Positions 1-7,333 of a stretch of 64,000 bases of DNA are shown here, piece after piece. Position numbers and translations under genes: made by a program. Each line of letters starts with the position of its first letter. Positions within the stretch are counted from its first letter, which is position 1. This DNA comes from Bradyrhizobium sp. B124. Lineage in GTDB: Bacteria; Pseudomonadota; Alphaproteobacteria; Rhizobiales; Xanthobacteraceae. The notes below the pieces were generated by a model. It was not told the DNA's origin, searched no databases, and saw only the letters and a list, made by a program, of their open reading frames with translations. The stretch spans positions 1,984,001 to 2,048,000 of the forward strand of contig NZ_CP152413.1 of NCBI RefSeq assembly GCF_038967635.1. The letters run 5' to 3'.

Positions 1-1089
1 TTCCATGGCATCATCGGCAGGCTGCTGGTCTTCCAGCATCGATCGCAAGCCGGCCACCGCCTGGGTCATGCGCTCGGCGAATTTGGCCGCGGCGCCATCG
101 AGGAACGCCCTGTCCTTCGGCTTCGGCTTGGCGATCCGCAGCTCGAAACGGGACGTTCCGTCCGGGCCGTCCAGAACGGCGCGGGTCATGATGATGCGCG
201 GCGCTCCGGGCACCGGCAGCGTGATCCCGACCGTGAAGTAATCGTCCGGACGCCAGTCGAGCGTCTCCTCGACGTTGGTATGGTTGCCGTGCGCGCAATG
301 GTTTTTGGTGCCGACACCGCGTCGCCCCTTGCCTGACTCCTCGATGATGTCGTCGGCATCCCACCATTTCATCCATTGCCCGGGCACGGTGATGAACTCC
401 CACACCGTTTGCCGCGGCGCGGCGATGTCAAACTCCAGGATCGCGTAGGCGTCTTCGCGCGTCACCTCCAGCCGCGTTTGCGCGTCGTCCTGCTGCCACG
501 CCGTCTCGAGATCGCGGGCCCACAGCGTCACGTCGCCGATGATGTCGATGGTTTCCTGATGCGGGATCAGACCTTGCGCCACCGGGTCGACGCCCATGGC
601 ACGGATCGCCGCGTCGCTGTAGAGCGCGTAGGCACGCCCGCCGACCTTCTCCCCCACCGTGTTCTTGAGCAACCGGTGGACCAGAATGACGTCGCGCCCG
701 GCGAGCTCTTCCCTGCCGCCCATCTTCTGCTTCACCATCTCGCCGTGATGGACGACGAATTTGAAATCGAGATCGCCCATCGCGACGCAGGCCTTGCACT
801 CGCAGGTCGAGGCCTGGCGAACGTCGCGCAGGCGCCGGCGGAATTTGAAATAGGCGCCCTCGATCGCGTCCTGCAGCAGCGAGCCGTCGATTGTCCCGGT
901 CGAGTAGACGAAGGCGGCGTCGCCCTCGAACTTGGCGAGGCGAAACGGCGGGCGCAGCCCTTTCACCACCACGTCCATGAAATCGGCGATGATATCCTGC
1001 GCGTGGTCGAGCTCGACCGCCGCGAGGAAGTTGGTATAGCCGGAAATATCGGCAATCGCGAAATATGCCGCTTCAGCCTTCGGAAGCAT
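1..1089 (-). CDS. DUF2652-type cyclase-like protein with SRPBCC-like C-terminal half (3' end cut by window)
   Basis: The frame opens at an ATG at 1089 and stays open to the left edge, so 363 residues are visible and the C-terminus is missing. The N-terminus reads YFAIADISGYTNFL (residues 9-22) and FEGDAAF (54-60). These match the two metal-binding strands of the class III nucleotidyl cyclase fold as found in DUF2652 proteins, and both aspartates (D14, D57) are present. From about residue 235 (ILEFDIAAPRQTVWEF) the sequence resembles an SRPBCC/START-like ligand-binding domain. There is no signal peptide, so it is probably cytosolic. Cyclase activity is not established for this family; a sensor or ligand-binding role is equally possible. 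The start has a purine-rich stretch (GGAGGTCTCC reads partly as an SD) just upstream. Confidence 0.8.
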   Translation of the reverse strand, partial: MLPKAEAAYFAIADISGYTNFLAAVELDHAQDIIADFMDVVVKGLRPPFRLAKFEGDAAFVYSTGTIDGSLLQDAIEGAYFKFRRRLRDVRQASTCECKACVAMGDLDFKFVVHHGEMVKQKMGGREELAGRDVILVHRLLKNTVGEKVGGRAYALYSDAAIRAMGVDPVAQGLIPHQETIDIIGDVTLWARDLETAWQQDDAQTRLEVTREDAYAILEFDIAAPRQTVWEFITVPGQWMKWWDADDIIEESGKGRRGVGTKNHCAHGNHTNVEETLDWRPDDYFTVGITLPVPGAPRIIMTRAVLDGPDGTSRFELRIAKPKPKDRAFLDGAAAKFAERMTQAVAGLRSMLEDQQPADDAME

Positions 1090-1210
1090 GGAGACCTCCC
1101 GCGTAACCTTTTCGTGCGATGACGCAGTCTGTCACACCGCGCCATACGAGGTCGAGGGCGGCGTTAGGGCGCGGTGAGATTGCGTCGAACAGCCACCGAG
1201 ATGCCGCTGC

Positions 1211-1413
1211 GCTCCCTCTCCCCGTTCTTACGGGGAGAGGGTTGGGGTGAGGGGCCGCCGCCACGGATACGATGATAGCTGCGTTTGCGGAGACTCCCCC
1301 TCACCCGGAACGCATCTAACGATGCGTCATAGCCGAAGCTCGGCTTCGGCGTTCTTGAGAGCGGCCGCCGAAGGCGGCCTATGCCTCTCCCCGCACGCGG
1401 GGCGAGGTGAAGC
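1211..1413. repeat. REP-like intergenic repeats (two hairpin units)
   Basis: The 330-bp gap between the hydrolase stop (1422) and the DUF2652 start (1089) holds no gene. It contains a unit at 1211-1253 built around the hairpin CTCCCC-N7-GGGGAG followed by a GGGTTGGGGTGAGGGG tail. A diverged, opposite-facing unit lies at 1297-1413 with CCCCTCACCC at one side and CTCCCCGCACGCGGGG at the other. The interior carries small hairpins (AGCTCGGCT, GGCCGCCGAAGGCGGCC). This is the form of the common rhizobial REP elements; it lies in the 3' region of the hydrolase gene and could help end transcription or stabilise the mRNA. Confidence 0.6.
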
Positions 1414-1421
1414 CACCGCGT

Positions 1422-2270
1422 TTAGCCGCCGCCGATCTTCTCCAGCACCGGCAGCAGATGCTTCAAGAACTCGCCCGGGTTTTCGCTCATCGGGAAATGC
1501 CCGAGGCCCTTCATGATGGTGGCCTTGGCTCCGGCAATGCTGTTTGCCACCGCCAGCGTCTCCTCCGGCGTGCAGGAATAGTCGTACTCGCCCGACAGCA
1601 GGAACAGCGGGCAGCGCTGGGTGTCGATCTCGGCGACGCGGGCGCGGATATCGCCGTCGATCTTGTAGAAATAGAGGTCGCCCTTGAACACGCCGGGCCC
1701 GCCCTGCATGTAGTGCCACAGTGTCTCCCACCGCTCTTTGTCGGGCGCGTCGGGCCCGACCAGGCCCGAGACGATGGCGGCCGCGACCTCGCCGCCATGC
1801 ACGTCCGGCCGGTGCAGGAAATTCAGGTCGTAATAGGGATCGACATGCGCGCCGGCCTGCAGGCCGATGATCGCACGGAAGCGTTCGGGATGCTCGAGCG
1901 CGAGATGCAGCGCGATCCGGCCGCCGATCGAGCAGCCGATCACGATCGGCCTGTGGAGGTCGAGCGCCTCCATCACGGCCAGGATCATCGCCGTGTATTG
2001 CGCCGAGGTGAGCTGGTATTCCTCGTCGTGCCAGCCCTGGGGCGGCGACGACTTGCCGTGCCAAGGCATGTCGAAGGCGATGACGCGATGGTTGCGCGTG
2101 ACCCGCGGATCGTTCATCAGGCCGCGATATTGCCGCCCGTCGGCGCCCGCAGTGTGCAGGCAGAGCAGCGGCGTGCCCTCGCCAGCCTCCTCGACATAGA
2201 CGCGGTGCGCCCGGCCGGACAGTTCGAGATGCATGTAGCGGCCGATGATCGGTTCGAATGTGGCGCTCAT
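1422..2270 (-). CDS. alpha/beta-fold hydrolase
   Basis: A 282-residue protein of the alpha/beta hydrolase superfamily. The oxyanion region is LLCLHTAGADGRQYRG (about residues 35-50). The nucleophile elbow reads IGCSIGGRIA, which fits GxSxGG with Ser as nucleophile. SGEYDYSCTPEE near residue 225 supplies the acid, and GLGHFPMSENPGEF near 255 supplies the catalytic His. I chose the ATG at 2270 because it overlaps the stop of the upstream gene (ATGA, 4 bp), implying translational coupling; a longer in-frame extension to 2435 merely overlaps that gene. The substrate is unknown. The partner gene encodes an SCP2-like protein, suggesting a lipid-like or aromatic ring-cleavage substrate, but this is inference. 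Confidence 0.88.
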   Translation of the reverse strand: MSATFEPIIGRYMHLELSGRAHRVYVEEAGEGTPLLCLHTAGADGRQYRGLMNDPRVTRNHRVIAFDMPWHGKSSPPQGWHDEEYQLTSAQYTAMILAVMEALDLHRPIVIGCSIGGRIALHLALEHPERFRAIIGLQAGAHVDPYYDLNFLHRPDVHGGEVAAAIVSGLVGPDAPDKERWETLWHYMQGGPGVFKGDLYFYKIDGDIRARVAEIDTQRCPLFLLSGEYDYSCTPEETLAVANSIAGAKATIMKGLGHFPMSENPGEFLKHLLPVLEKIGGG

Positions 2271-2635
2271 GCGGTCGCTCCCTCGCGGCGCAGCTTGCCG
2301 AGCGCCTCCTTGAAATAACGCAGGTTCGCCATGAAGATCTGCAGCTCGCCCTCGGCCTTCAGCACACGGCGCTTGATCAGCGCCATCAGGTCGTTCGAGC
2401 CCGGCGGCGGCCGCTTTTCGCAGAACCGGTCCCACTCCTCGTCCGAGGTGCGCAGCGCGAAGGACGACGACGGCATCACGAACGGGCCCCTCGTCACAGC
2501 GACGATGCGGCCCTCATGGATCGCGATCAGCCAGGCGGCCTTGCCGATCTCGAGCAGGAAAGTCGTGGTCAGGTAGCGGCCGCGCCGCACCAGGCCGGCG
2601 TCGCAATTGACCCGTTCCTTCAGCATCTCGATCAT
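2267..2635 (-). CDS. small SCP2-like / hypothetical protein coupled to hydrolase
   Basis: A 122-residue cytosolic protein with a good ribosome-binding site (GGTGGAG, 5 nt before the ATG at 2635). The pattern of a hydrophobic strand YLTTTFLLEIGKAAWLIAI, then SFALRTSDEEWDRF, then a Pro-rich PPPGSNDLMALI and a final helix is reminiscent of the SCP2 sterol-carrier fold, but I cannot confirm the family by eye. It overlaps the hydrolase gene by 4 bp and is surely co-translated with it, so a role as carrier or accessory subunit for that hydrolase's substrate is a reasonable inference. Confidence 0.7.
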   Translation of the reverse strand: MIEMLKERVNCDAGLVRRGRYLTTTFLLEIGKAAWLIAIHEGRIVAVTRGPFVMPSSSFALRTSDEEWDRFCEKRPPPGSNDLMALIKRRVLKAEGELQIFMANLRYFKEALGKLRREGATA

Positions 2636-2799
2636 GACAGCTCCACCCCGATCGCGGCCCGTCCGCGCAGGCCGCAGCGGGCACTTCTGCCGACAATGAT
2701 GGAAGGAATGGCTGGGCCGTCAATCGTTACAGGCGTCGCGCGGCCACCGCGTTTTCGCGTGGGCCGCTACATGCAGGCTTTGGCTGGAGCCAAATTTCC

Positions 2800-2919
2800 C
2801 TAGAGCCACGACCAGACCAGCGCCACGTTGGCGGCACAGGCTGCGAGCAGCACAACCGCAAGCGCGAGCTGCACGCGTTCGTAGGGGGGCTGGTGGATCG
2901 CTCTCATGGCTCGGAGCAT
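2800..2919 (-). CDS. small single-pass membrane protein (39 aa)
   Basis: A short frame running from an ATG at 2919 (or 2907) to a TAG at 2800 encodes a 39-residue (or 35-residue) peptide. It begins with a charged head, MLRAMRAIHQPPYERVQ, followed by a continuous hydrophobic helix, LALAVVLLAACAANVALVW, ending SWL. This is the architecture of a real small inner-membrane protein rather than a chance frame. No function can be assigned. It could be transcribed separately upstream of the hydrolase pair, about 165 bp away. Confidence 0.45.
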   Translation of the reverse strand: MLRAMRAIHQPPYERVQLALAVVLLAACAANVALVWSWL

Positions 2920-3129
2920 CCGGCGATTCTACCCGAGGAGTCCCAGAGATTCTTTTTTCCGGGGTTTACCGCTCATTAAGGACTCAGGCCCTCCGGCAAA
3001 AGGTCCGAAATGACTCATGTTTTCAGATGCTTGCCCGAATCCAGCTCACGGTTCCGTGATCGGAACGGCGATCTCGTGTGAAACCCGGGACGGGGCCCTG
3101 GCGTTGTCGGTTGTTTGGGGAAACGACGA

Positions 3130-3381
3130 ATGCCGTACGCGCTATTCTACCAAGACGCCAAGCTGAGCAAGGCCTACCCGACCGAGGCCGATGTCTGGAA
3201 GCTTGCCCGGAAGTCGGGCCTGGTGGTGGATACCGTCTCCGAGGAGGAGAAGTCCTCGCCGCGCCCGGTGCTGGACAATGACTACGAAATCCGGCCGTGC
3301 CAGCCCGAGCCGAACGAGGACCCGGCCAAGAACAAGGCCGATGCCGATCGCGAAGCACGTCTGGAGCCGCGGTTGAACTGA
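3130..3381 (+). CDS. small acidic hypothetical protein
   Basis: An 83-residue soluble protein starting MPYALFYQDAKLSKAYPTEAD. I chose the ATG at 3130 because GGGGAAACGACGA precedes it; an upstream in-frame start at 3115 has no better site. The middle VVDTVSEEEKSSP and the ending DPAKNKADADREARLEPRLN are highly charged. Proteins of this size and pattern are common conserved hypotheticals in Bradyrhizobium; no function is known to me. There are no catalytic motifs or membrane segments. Confidence 0.7.
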   Translation: MPYALFYQDAKLSKAYPTEADVWKLARKSGLVVDTVSEEEKSSPRPVLDNDYEIRPCQPEPNEDPAKNKADADREARLEPRLN

Positions 3382-3445
3382 GGGACAGTGGGTCGTCCGG
3401 TGCGCATGGGCGGACCGGATGCCGGATGCAGCCGTCGTGCTGCCG

Positions 3446-3685
3446 TTACGGGGTCGCCGTCGCCAGCGACGCCTGTTCGGCGGCGAGCGACACGCAGATT
3501 TTCCGCCGATGCAGACCGCGGATCGACCCGGTCACCTTGAGCACCTTGCCGGCCGTGCAGGAGGCGTCCTGCACGAACACGACCTCGTAAGGCGCAAGCG
3601 CCAAGGGTTCGGATTTGAGGATGGTCTGGGCGAAGCACGGCACGGAGACCGCAGAGATGATCAGCCCTAACGCAAAGCTACGCAT
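3446..3685 (-). CDS. small secreted protein, DUF6719-like
   Basis: A 79-residue precursor with a clear Sec signal peptide (MRSFALGLIISAVSVPCFA|QT). The mature part reads ILKSEPLALAPYEVVFVQD, then SCTAGKVLKVTGSIRG, RRKICV. The two cysteines (in DASC and KICV) could form one disulfide. The layout of a 'VxxxDxSCxxGKxxxVTG' core followed by RxKxC resembles the DUF6719 family of small rhizobial periplasmic proteins, from memory. Function unknown. Monocistronic, with its own start at 3685. Confidence 0.7.
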   Translation of the reverse strand: MRSFALGLIISAVSVPCFAQTILKSEPLALAPYEVVFVQDASCTAGKVLKVTGSIRGLHRRKICVSLAAEQASLATATP

Positions 3686-3844
3686 GTTTGTTTGTCCACC
3701 AGCCCGGCGATCCCACAATAGCGCATCACGATGAAAGTTCCGTGCAATGCAGGAAATTATTTTTTGCATTGCACGATCAGGCCTGAACATCGGGTGAATG
3801 TGGGTGCGCGGGCCCGCGGCAGGCCAACAAAGCGGCAGGCCAAC

Positions 3845-3872
3845 AAAAAGGCCGACCCGAAGGCCGGCCTTT
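3845..3872 (-). terminator. intrinsic terminator of the outer-membrane protein gene
   Basis: Read on the minus strand, AAAGGCCG (3872-3865) pairs perfectly with CGGCCTTT (3854-3847) around a 10-nt loop and runs into a T-rich tail (CCTTTTTG). It lies 26 bp after the stop of the beta-barrel gene. Confidence 0.8.
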
Positions 3873-3897
3873 CGATCTCGATGATACGAAGACGCGA

Positions 3898-4614
3898 TCA
3901 GTAGCGGGAGCCCACCGGACCGCCCCAGCCGAAGCGGTAGTTGACCCCGAGCTTGACGGTGTGCTCGTCGTTCCGGAAGCTCGCACCGACAATGTCGGCC
4001 GGACCGCTGGTGAAGGTCGTCTTGCCGAAATTGTAGTACTGGTACTCGGCCTTCGCCGACCAGTTCGGGGCGAACATGTATTCGAGGCCCGCGCCGACCG
4101 TGTAGCCGTCCTTGTGACCGCCATCGGTGGTGAAGGCCGCCGGCACGCCGCCGACCGACGCCGTGATGTTGTTGTTGTCGCGCCAGGCGTAGCCGCCCTT
4201 GGCGTAGAGCAGCGCCGGACCCCAAGTGTAGCCGAGGCGGCCGGTCACCGAACCGAGCTGGTCGGTATTGCCGGTCACGACCGTTCCGGCGGGGAACGTC
4301 AGGCCATTGTTCGAGGAGCTCGGCAGCCAAGAGTACTGCGCCTCGACACCCATCACCCAGTTGGGCGCGAACTGATAGTCGAAGCCGCCCTGCACGCCAC
4401 CCATAAAGCGCGCGTCGCTGCCCATCAGATTGGTGCCGTCGGTGAACGCGCCGCCGACATGGCCGCCGATATAGAAGCCGGTCCAGTTGTAGACGAGCGC
4501 CGGGGCGGTATAGGGCGGCGGTGCCTTGGTATAGGTCCGGGCCGGGATATCAGCCGCAAATGTCGGGCCCGCAAGGGCGGCCAGCGCGACTGTGCCGAGC
4601 AAGAACGTCTTCAT
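3898..4614 (-). CDS. outer-membrane beta-barrel porin-like protein (Omp25/RopB type)
   Basis: A 238-residue precursor with signal peptide MKTFLLGTVALAALAGPTFA|AD. It then carries the typical rhizobial opening PPPYTAPALVYNWTGFYIGGHVGGAF and alternating amphipathic strands throughout (GVQGGFDYQFAPNWVMGVEA, VTGRLGYTWGPALLYAKGGYAW, GAGLEYMFAPNWSAKAEYQYYNFG). It ends VKLGVNYRFGWGGPVGSRY with an aromatic residue near the C-terminus, as expected for BAM insertion. This is the eight-stranded OmpA-like/Omp25 family of small surface proteins found in many copies in Bradyrhizobium. It is monocistronic, with a terminator just downstream and paired direct repeats about 80 bp upstream of the start. Confidence 0.9.
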   Translation of the reverse strand: MKTFLLGTVALAALAGPTFAADIPARTYTKAPPPYTAPALVYNWTGFYIGGHVGGAFTDGTNLMGSDARFMGGVQGGFDYQFAPNWVMGVEAQYSWLPSSSNNGLTFPAGTVVTGNTDQLGSVTGRLGYTWGPALLYAKGGYAWRDNNNITASVGGVPAAFTTDGGHKDGYTVGAGLEYMFAPNWSAKAEYQYYNFGKTTFTSGPADIVGASFRNDEHTVKLGVNYRFGWGGPVGSRY

Positions 4615-4691
4615 CTCTGATCCCCGTTACGAACGCTGCGCTGTTAAGCCAAACAACGTGACGCCAATTAGGTTGCTTTGGGGCAATGCCT

Positions 4692-4716
4692 GACCTGTGA
4701 TGTTTCCGACCTGTGA
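4692..4716. promoter_or_regulatory. paired direct repeat upstream of the outer-membrane protein gene
   Basis: GACCTGTGA occurs twice, at 4692-4700 and 4708-4716. The two copies are 16 bp apart centre to centre, 78-102 bp upstream of the start codon at 4614. Paired half-sites at this spacing are a common form of operator. The rest of the 390-bp gap holds no gene, only a dispersed repeat (4899-5005). Confidence 0.3.
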
Positions 4717-4898
4717 CAGGGTCGCAACAACGCCCGTTTGTTCCTTGGCACAGAAGGTTTTTTCACGGGTTAAGCAGCCGCATTTCGGCTGTATGTAAGT
4801 CGCAAACGGCTAAGGTGAAGTTCAGCGCTCCCCGAAAAGTGATCGGAGTTCGCTAACGGTCTGCTCAGGCTTGCTGCTGCGACGGCCCGCTGTGCCCC

Positions 4899-5005
4899 AA
4901 AGCGCGATGAGATCGCGCTTTGGCTCCTTGTTTGGGCATGATCTCCGCGCAAACGCTACACGTTTGTCGCGAGGGAAAACCGGTTCGCACTTTTCCGGAT
5001 CATGC
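4899..5005. repeat. dispersed palindromic repeat A, copy 1
   Basis: The outer palindrome AAAGCGCGAT-GAG-ATCGCGCTTT (4899-4921) is followed by TGGCTCCTTGTTTGGGCATGAT. The inner inverted pair GGCATGATC ... CACTTTTCCGGATCATGCC then ends directly against the stop codon (5006-5008) of the lipoprotein gene. Related copies lie at 42873-42977 and, inverted, at 57413-57513. It is probably a Bradyrhizobium intergenic palindrome; here it forms the transcript end of the minus-strand lipoprotein gene. Confidence 0.75.
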
Positions 5006-5446
5006 CTAGCGCGCCATTTTTTCCAGATCCGGAAATGCCGCGTAGGACGCGCCGGCGCAGGGCTCGGCGGCGTTGTCGAGGATGCGGTCGAGCCGGCCGT
5101 CGACGAACAGGACGCCGCGCTCCCGGGCCGGGCGGTAATTGCCGTCGGTATCCTTTGCGCTGTAGCGCAGGCAGACCACGTAGCGCAGCCGGCCGCCGAC
5201 CGTGCGCTGCACCGGCTCGGCAATCCCGGCTTCGCGGACCCCGACCGGATTGTTCAGGTAGGTCCGCATGAAGGCCAGGATCTGGTCGCGGTACCGGTCC
5301 GGAAACGGCTGGTTGGCGACGCCGCGATCGTCGGTGAAAGTGGTCGAGCTTCCGCCGTCGTCGCTGGTGAGGCAGCCGGCAAGCGGGATCGAGAGCAGCA
5401 GGATCGCCGCCAGTTTTGATGAAGTCCGCAAACGACGCTGTTTCAT
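5006..5446 (-). CDS. small lipoprotein of unknown function
   Basis: A 146-residue precursor with a basic N-terminus (MKQRRLRTSSK), a hydrophobic stretch and a lipobox LAGC at about residues 21-24, giving a Cys-anchored lipoprotein. The mature part has RYRDQILAFMRTYLNNPVGVREAGIAEP and GGRLRYVVCLRYSAKDTDGNYRPARERGVLFVDGRLDRI. The latter resembles a small beta-sheet domain seen in other rhizobial periplasmic lipoproteins. A longer in-frame extension upstream has no signal sequence, so the ATG at 5446 is preferred. Function unknown. Confidence 0.78.
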   Translation of the reverse strand: MKQRRLRTSSKLAAILLLSIPLAGCLTSDDGGSSTTFTDDRGVANQPFPDRYRDQILAFMRTYLNNPVGVREAGIAEPVQRTVGGRLRYVVCLRYSAKDTDGNYRPARERGVLFVDGRLDRILDNAAEPCAGASYAAFPDLEKMAR

Positions 5447-5663
5447 GAGTCCCCGGCCGCGTCTCATAAACCGCCAGGCTGGGAATTCGCAACTCGCTTG
5501 TTCCTGCCGAGCCGGCGCCCAGCGTCGCAACGGAAGCCCCGACGCACTCCGGCCCGCCGCCATTGGGGAAGCAATGGACGGACGGGCCGGTTCTGCATCC
5601 AAGGGCGCAGCGGGGCAATGTGGATCGAACGACGCCCTTCGGATCAGGCTCAGCCGCGCTTGA

Positions 5664-5984
5664 TCAGCCGCGCTTGGCCGGCACGACGTGCTTGGTGGCG
5701 ACCTTCGCATGGATGTGCTTGGTCGCATGCTTCGGCGCCTTCACCTTCAGCATGCCCATGTGCTTGTGGTGGCGGTGATGGCGGTAGTGCTTGTGGTGCA
5801 TCTTGGCGTTGGCGTTGCGCACCTTCGACGGCAGCTGCTCGCTCTTGATGACGGGAGCGGCCTTGGTCGCCGGGGCGGTCGTGGTCACCGGCGCGGGCGC
5901 AGCAGTCTTGCCGGCCTCAGCGGCGAGCGCGGGCGCTGCGATCACGGACATGGCGAGCAGCGCGGCGGAAATCGTCTTCAGCAT
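5664..5984 (-). CDS. His/Lys/Ala-rich exported protein
   Basis: A 106-residue precursor with signal peptide MLKTISAALLAMSVIAAPALA|AE. A low-complexity Ala/Pro/Thr stretch follows, then a basic His-rich segment, MHHKHYRHHRHHKHMG, and a Lys/His-rich tail (KAPKHATKHIHAKVATKH). Proteins of this composition are often labelled acid-shock-like. The His cluster could bind metal, but the strong positive charge also suits binding to anionic envelope polymers. The stop region carries a small tandem duplication of CAGCCGCGCTTGAT. No operon partner. Confidence 0.72.
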   Translation of the reverse strand: MLKTISAALLAMSVIAAPALAAEAGKTAAPAPVTTTAPATKAAPVIKSEQLPSKVRNANAKMHHKHYRHHRHHKHMGMLKVKAPKHATKHIHAKVATKHVVPAKRG

Positions 5985-6264
5985 GGTGGTCTCCTCTGCG
6001 GGATCGAGAGGTCTCCGGCCGGATGGTCGGCCTCACCGATCAATGCACGTGACCTTATGGGCCGCGCACTGAACCCGTTCTGAAGGGCGCTGACGGTATT
6101 CATTCATGTGAATGACATCTTGGTCATGTTGGCCGCCCCCTGCCGGCGAGGATCACGCAATCGTGGGACCGGGCGGGAATGTTCTGCACCCTCGGGTGTT
6201 CAAGTCAGCAGGCTTGGGTGTAGGATTACCGAGCACGATCAGGAACGATCAGGAGCAACCAGGA

Positions 6265-6822
6265 ATGAGCAAGTCGCCGAAGTTTCTTTGGAAGTTTTTG
6301 GGCCTCGCAGTGCTCTCGATGACGCTCGCCGCCGGGCCGGTCATCTCGGCCTACGCCGCAGGCGGCGACAATCCCTCCCCGCCGGCTTCCGACAGCGGCA
6401 GCAAGAGCAAGAAGGCGAAGAAGGACAAGAGCTCCGCGATCGACGATCAGAAGTTCCTGGCCGGCTATCACGCCGCCTATGCCACGATCTACGACAAGCA
6501 CGACTATACCGCCGCGATCGACCAGCTGAAGGCGCTCGGTCAGGATGACCGTGCCGACGTCGCCAACCTGATCGGCTATTCCTATCGCAAGCTCGGCGAC
6601 TACAAGGTCTCGCAGATCTGGTACGAGCGCGCGCTCAAGGCCGACCCGGCCCATGTGCGCACCTGGCAGTATTACGGCCTCTGGCAGGTCGAACAGGGCA
6701 ACCGCGACCAGGCGCAATATCACCTGAACCGCATCGCCCAGCTCGCCGGCACCAGCAGCGACGAATATCGCTCGCTCGCCGCAGCGCTGGAGAAGCCCCC
6801 GGGCACCGGCCTGGTTTACTGA
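6265..6822 (+). CDS. exported TPR-repeat protein
   Basis: A 185-residue protein starting at the ATG at 6265, with AGGAGCAACCAGGA just upstream. It has a signal peptide ending about residue 30 (ISAYA|AGG), a Lys-rich linker (SKSKKAKKDKSS), then two to three tetratricopeptide helices: YTAAIDQLKAL, ADVANLIGYSYRKLGDYKVSQIWYERAL, and PAHVRTWQYYGLWQVEQGNRDQAQYHL. It ends in a Pro-containing tail. It is probably a periplasmic scaffold; no specific partner is evident. Monocistronic, followed by its own terminator. Confidence 0.83.
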   Translation: MSKSPKFLWKFLGLAVLSMTLAAGPVISAYAAGGDNPSPPASDSGSKSKKAKKDKSSAIDDQKFLAGYHAAYATIYDKHDYTAAIDQLKALGQDDRADVANLIGYSYRKLGDYKVSQIWYERALKADPAHVRTWQYYGLWQVEQGNRDQAQYHLNRIAQLAGTSSDEYRSLAAALEKPPGTGLVY

Positions 6823-6845
6823 GCAGGCGAACCGTTCAAACATCC

Positions 6846-6880
6846 AGCCGGCGCGGTCATGCAGGACCCGCCGGCTTTTT
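6846..6880 (+). terminator. intrinsic terminator of the TPR gene
   Basis: AGCCGGCG (6846-6853) pairs perfectly with CGCCGGCT (6869-6876) around a 15-nt loop and is followed by TTTTT (6876-6880). It starts 23 bp after the TPR gene stop. Confidence 0.85.
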
Positions 6881-6917
6881 GCTGGGCCGTAAAGCCGCAG
6901 GATGGGTGGAGCGCAGC

Positions 6918-7184
6918 CTACGGGTAGTGCTCGAGGCGCCGGTCGGGCTTTTGCGGGCGACTCGCGCCGACCGTGCTGCCGTCAGCTGGCTTCGCCGGGT
7001 GCGCGGCCTTCGCGATCGGTGGCCCGCCGTCGCCGGTCTGCTTGCTGGTGTTGATCGCCTGGCCGGTGGTGACGTTGGCGGCCTGCCCGGCCCCCGCTGA
7101 GCCGGCCGACGGACCGGAGCTCTGCGCCAACACGGTTCCCGATAGCACCAATGCCGCCATCAGTATTGCCGCGTTGACTGTCAT
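6918..7184 (-). CDS. small secreted hypothetical protein
   Basis: An 88-residue precursor: signal peptide MTVNAAILMAALVLSGTVLA|QS followed by a low-complexity Gly/Ser/Ala/Thr mature region (SGPSAGSAGAGQAANVTTGQ) and a basic end. The ATG at 7184 has AGAAGG 8 nt upstream and gives a good signal peptide; a TTG at 7220 would add 12 residues. No domain is recognisable. It lies just downstream of, but convergent with, the TPR gene. Confidence 0.6.
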   Translation of the reverse strand: MTVNAAILMAALVLSGTVLAQSSGPSAGSAGAGQAANVTTGQAINTSKQTGDGGPPIAKAAHPAKPADGSTVGASRPQKPDRRLEHYP

Positions 7185-7333
7185 GGAGGGGGCCTTCTGC
7201 GCACGAATGATGCACAGCAACGCGCCGCTGCCGCGGACGTTCCCCCGGCACCATCATTTAAGGTAAATGCAAGGCGAATTCCCGCGCCCTTGCCACGCCT
7301 CGGGCAGCAGCACACGGGGCAGGTGCGGCTCAA

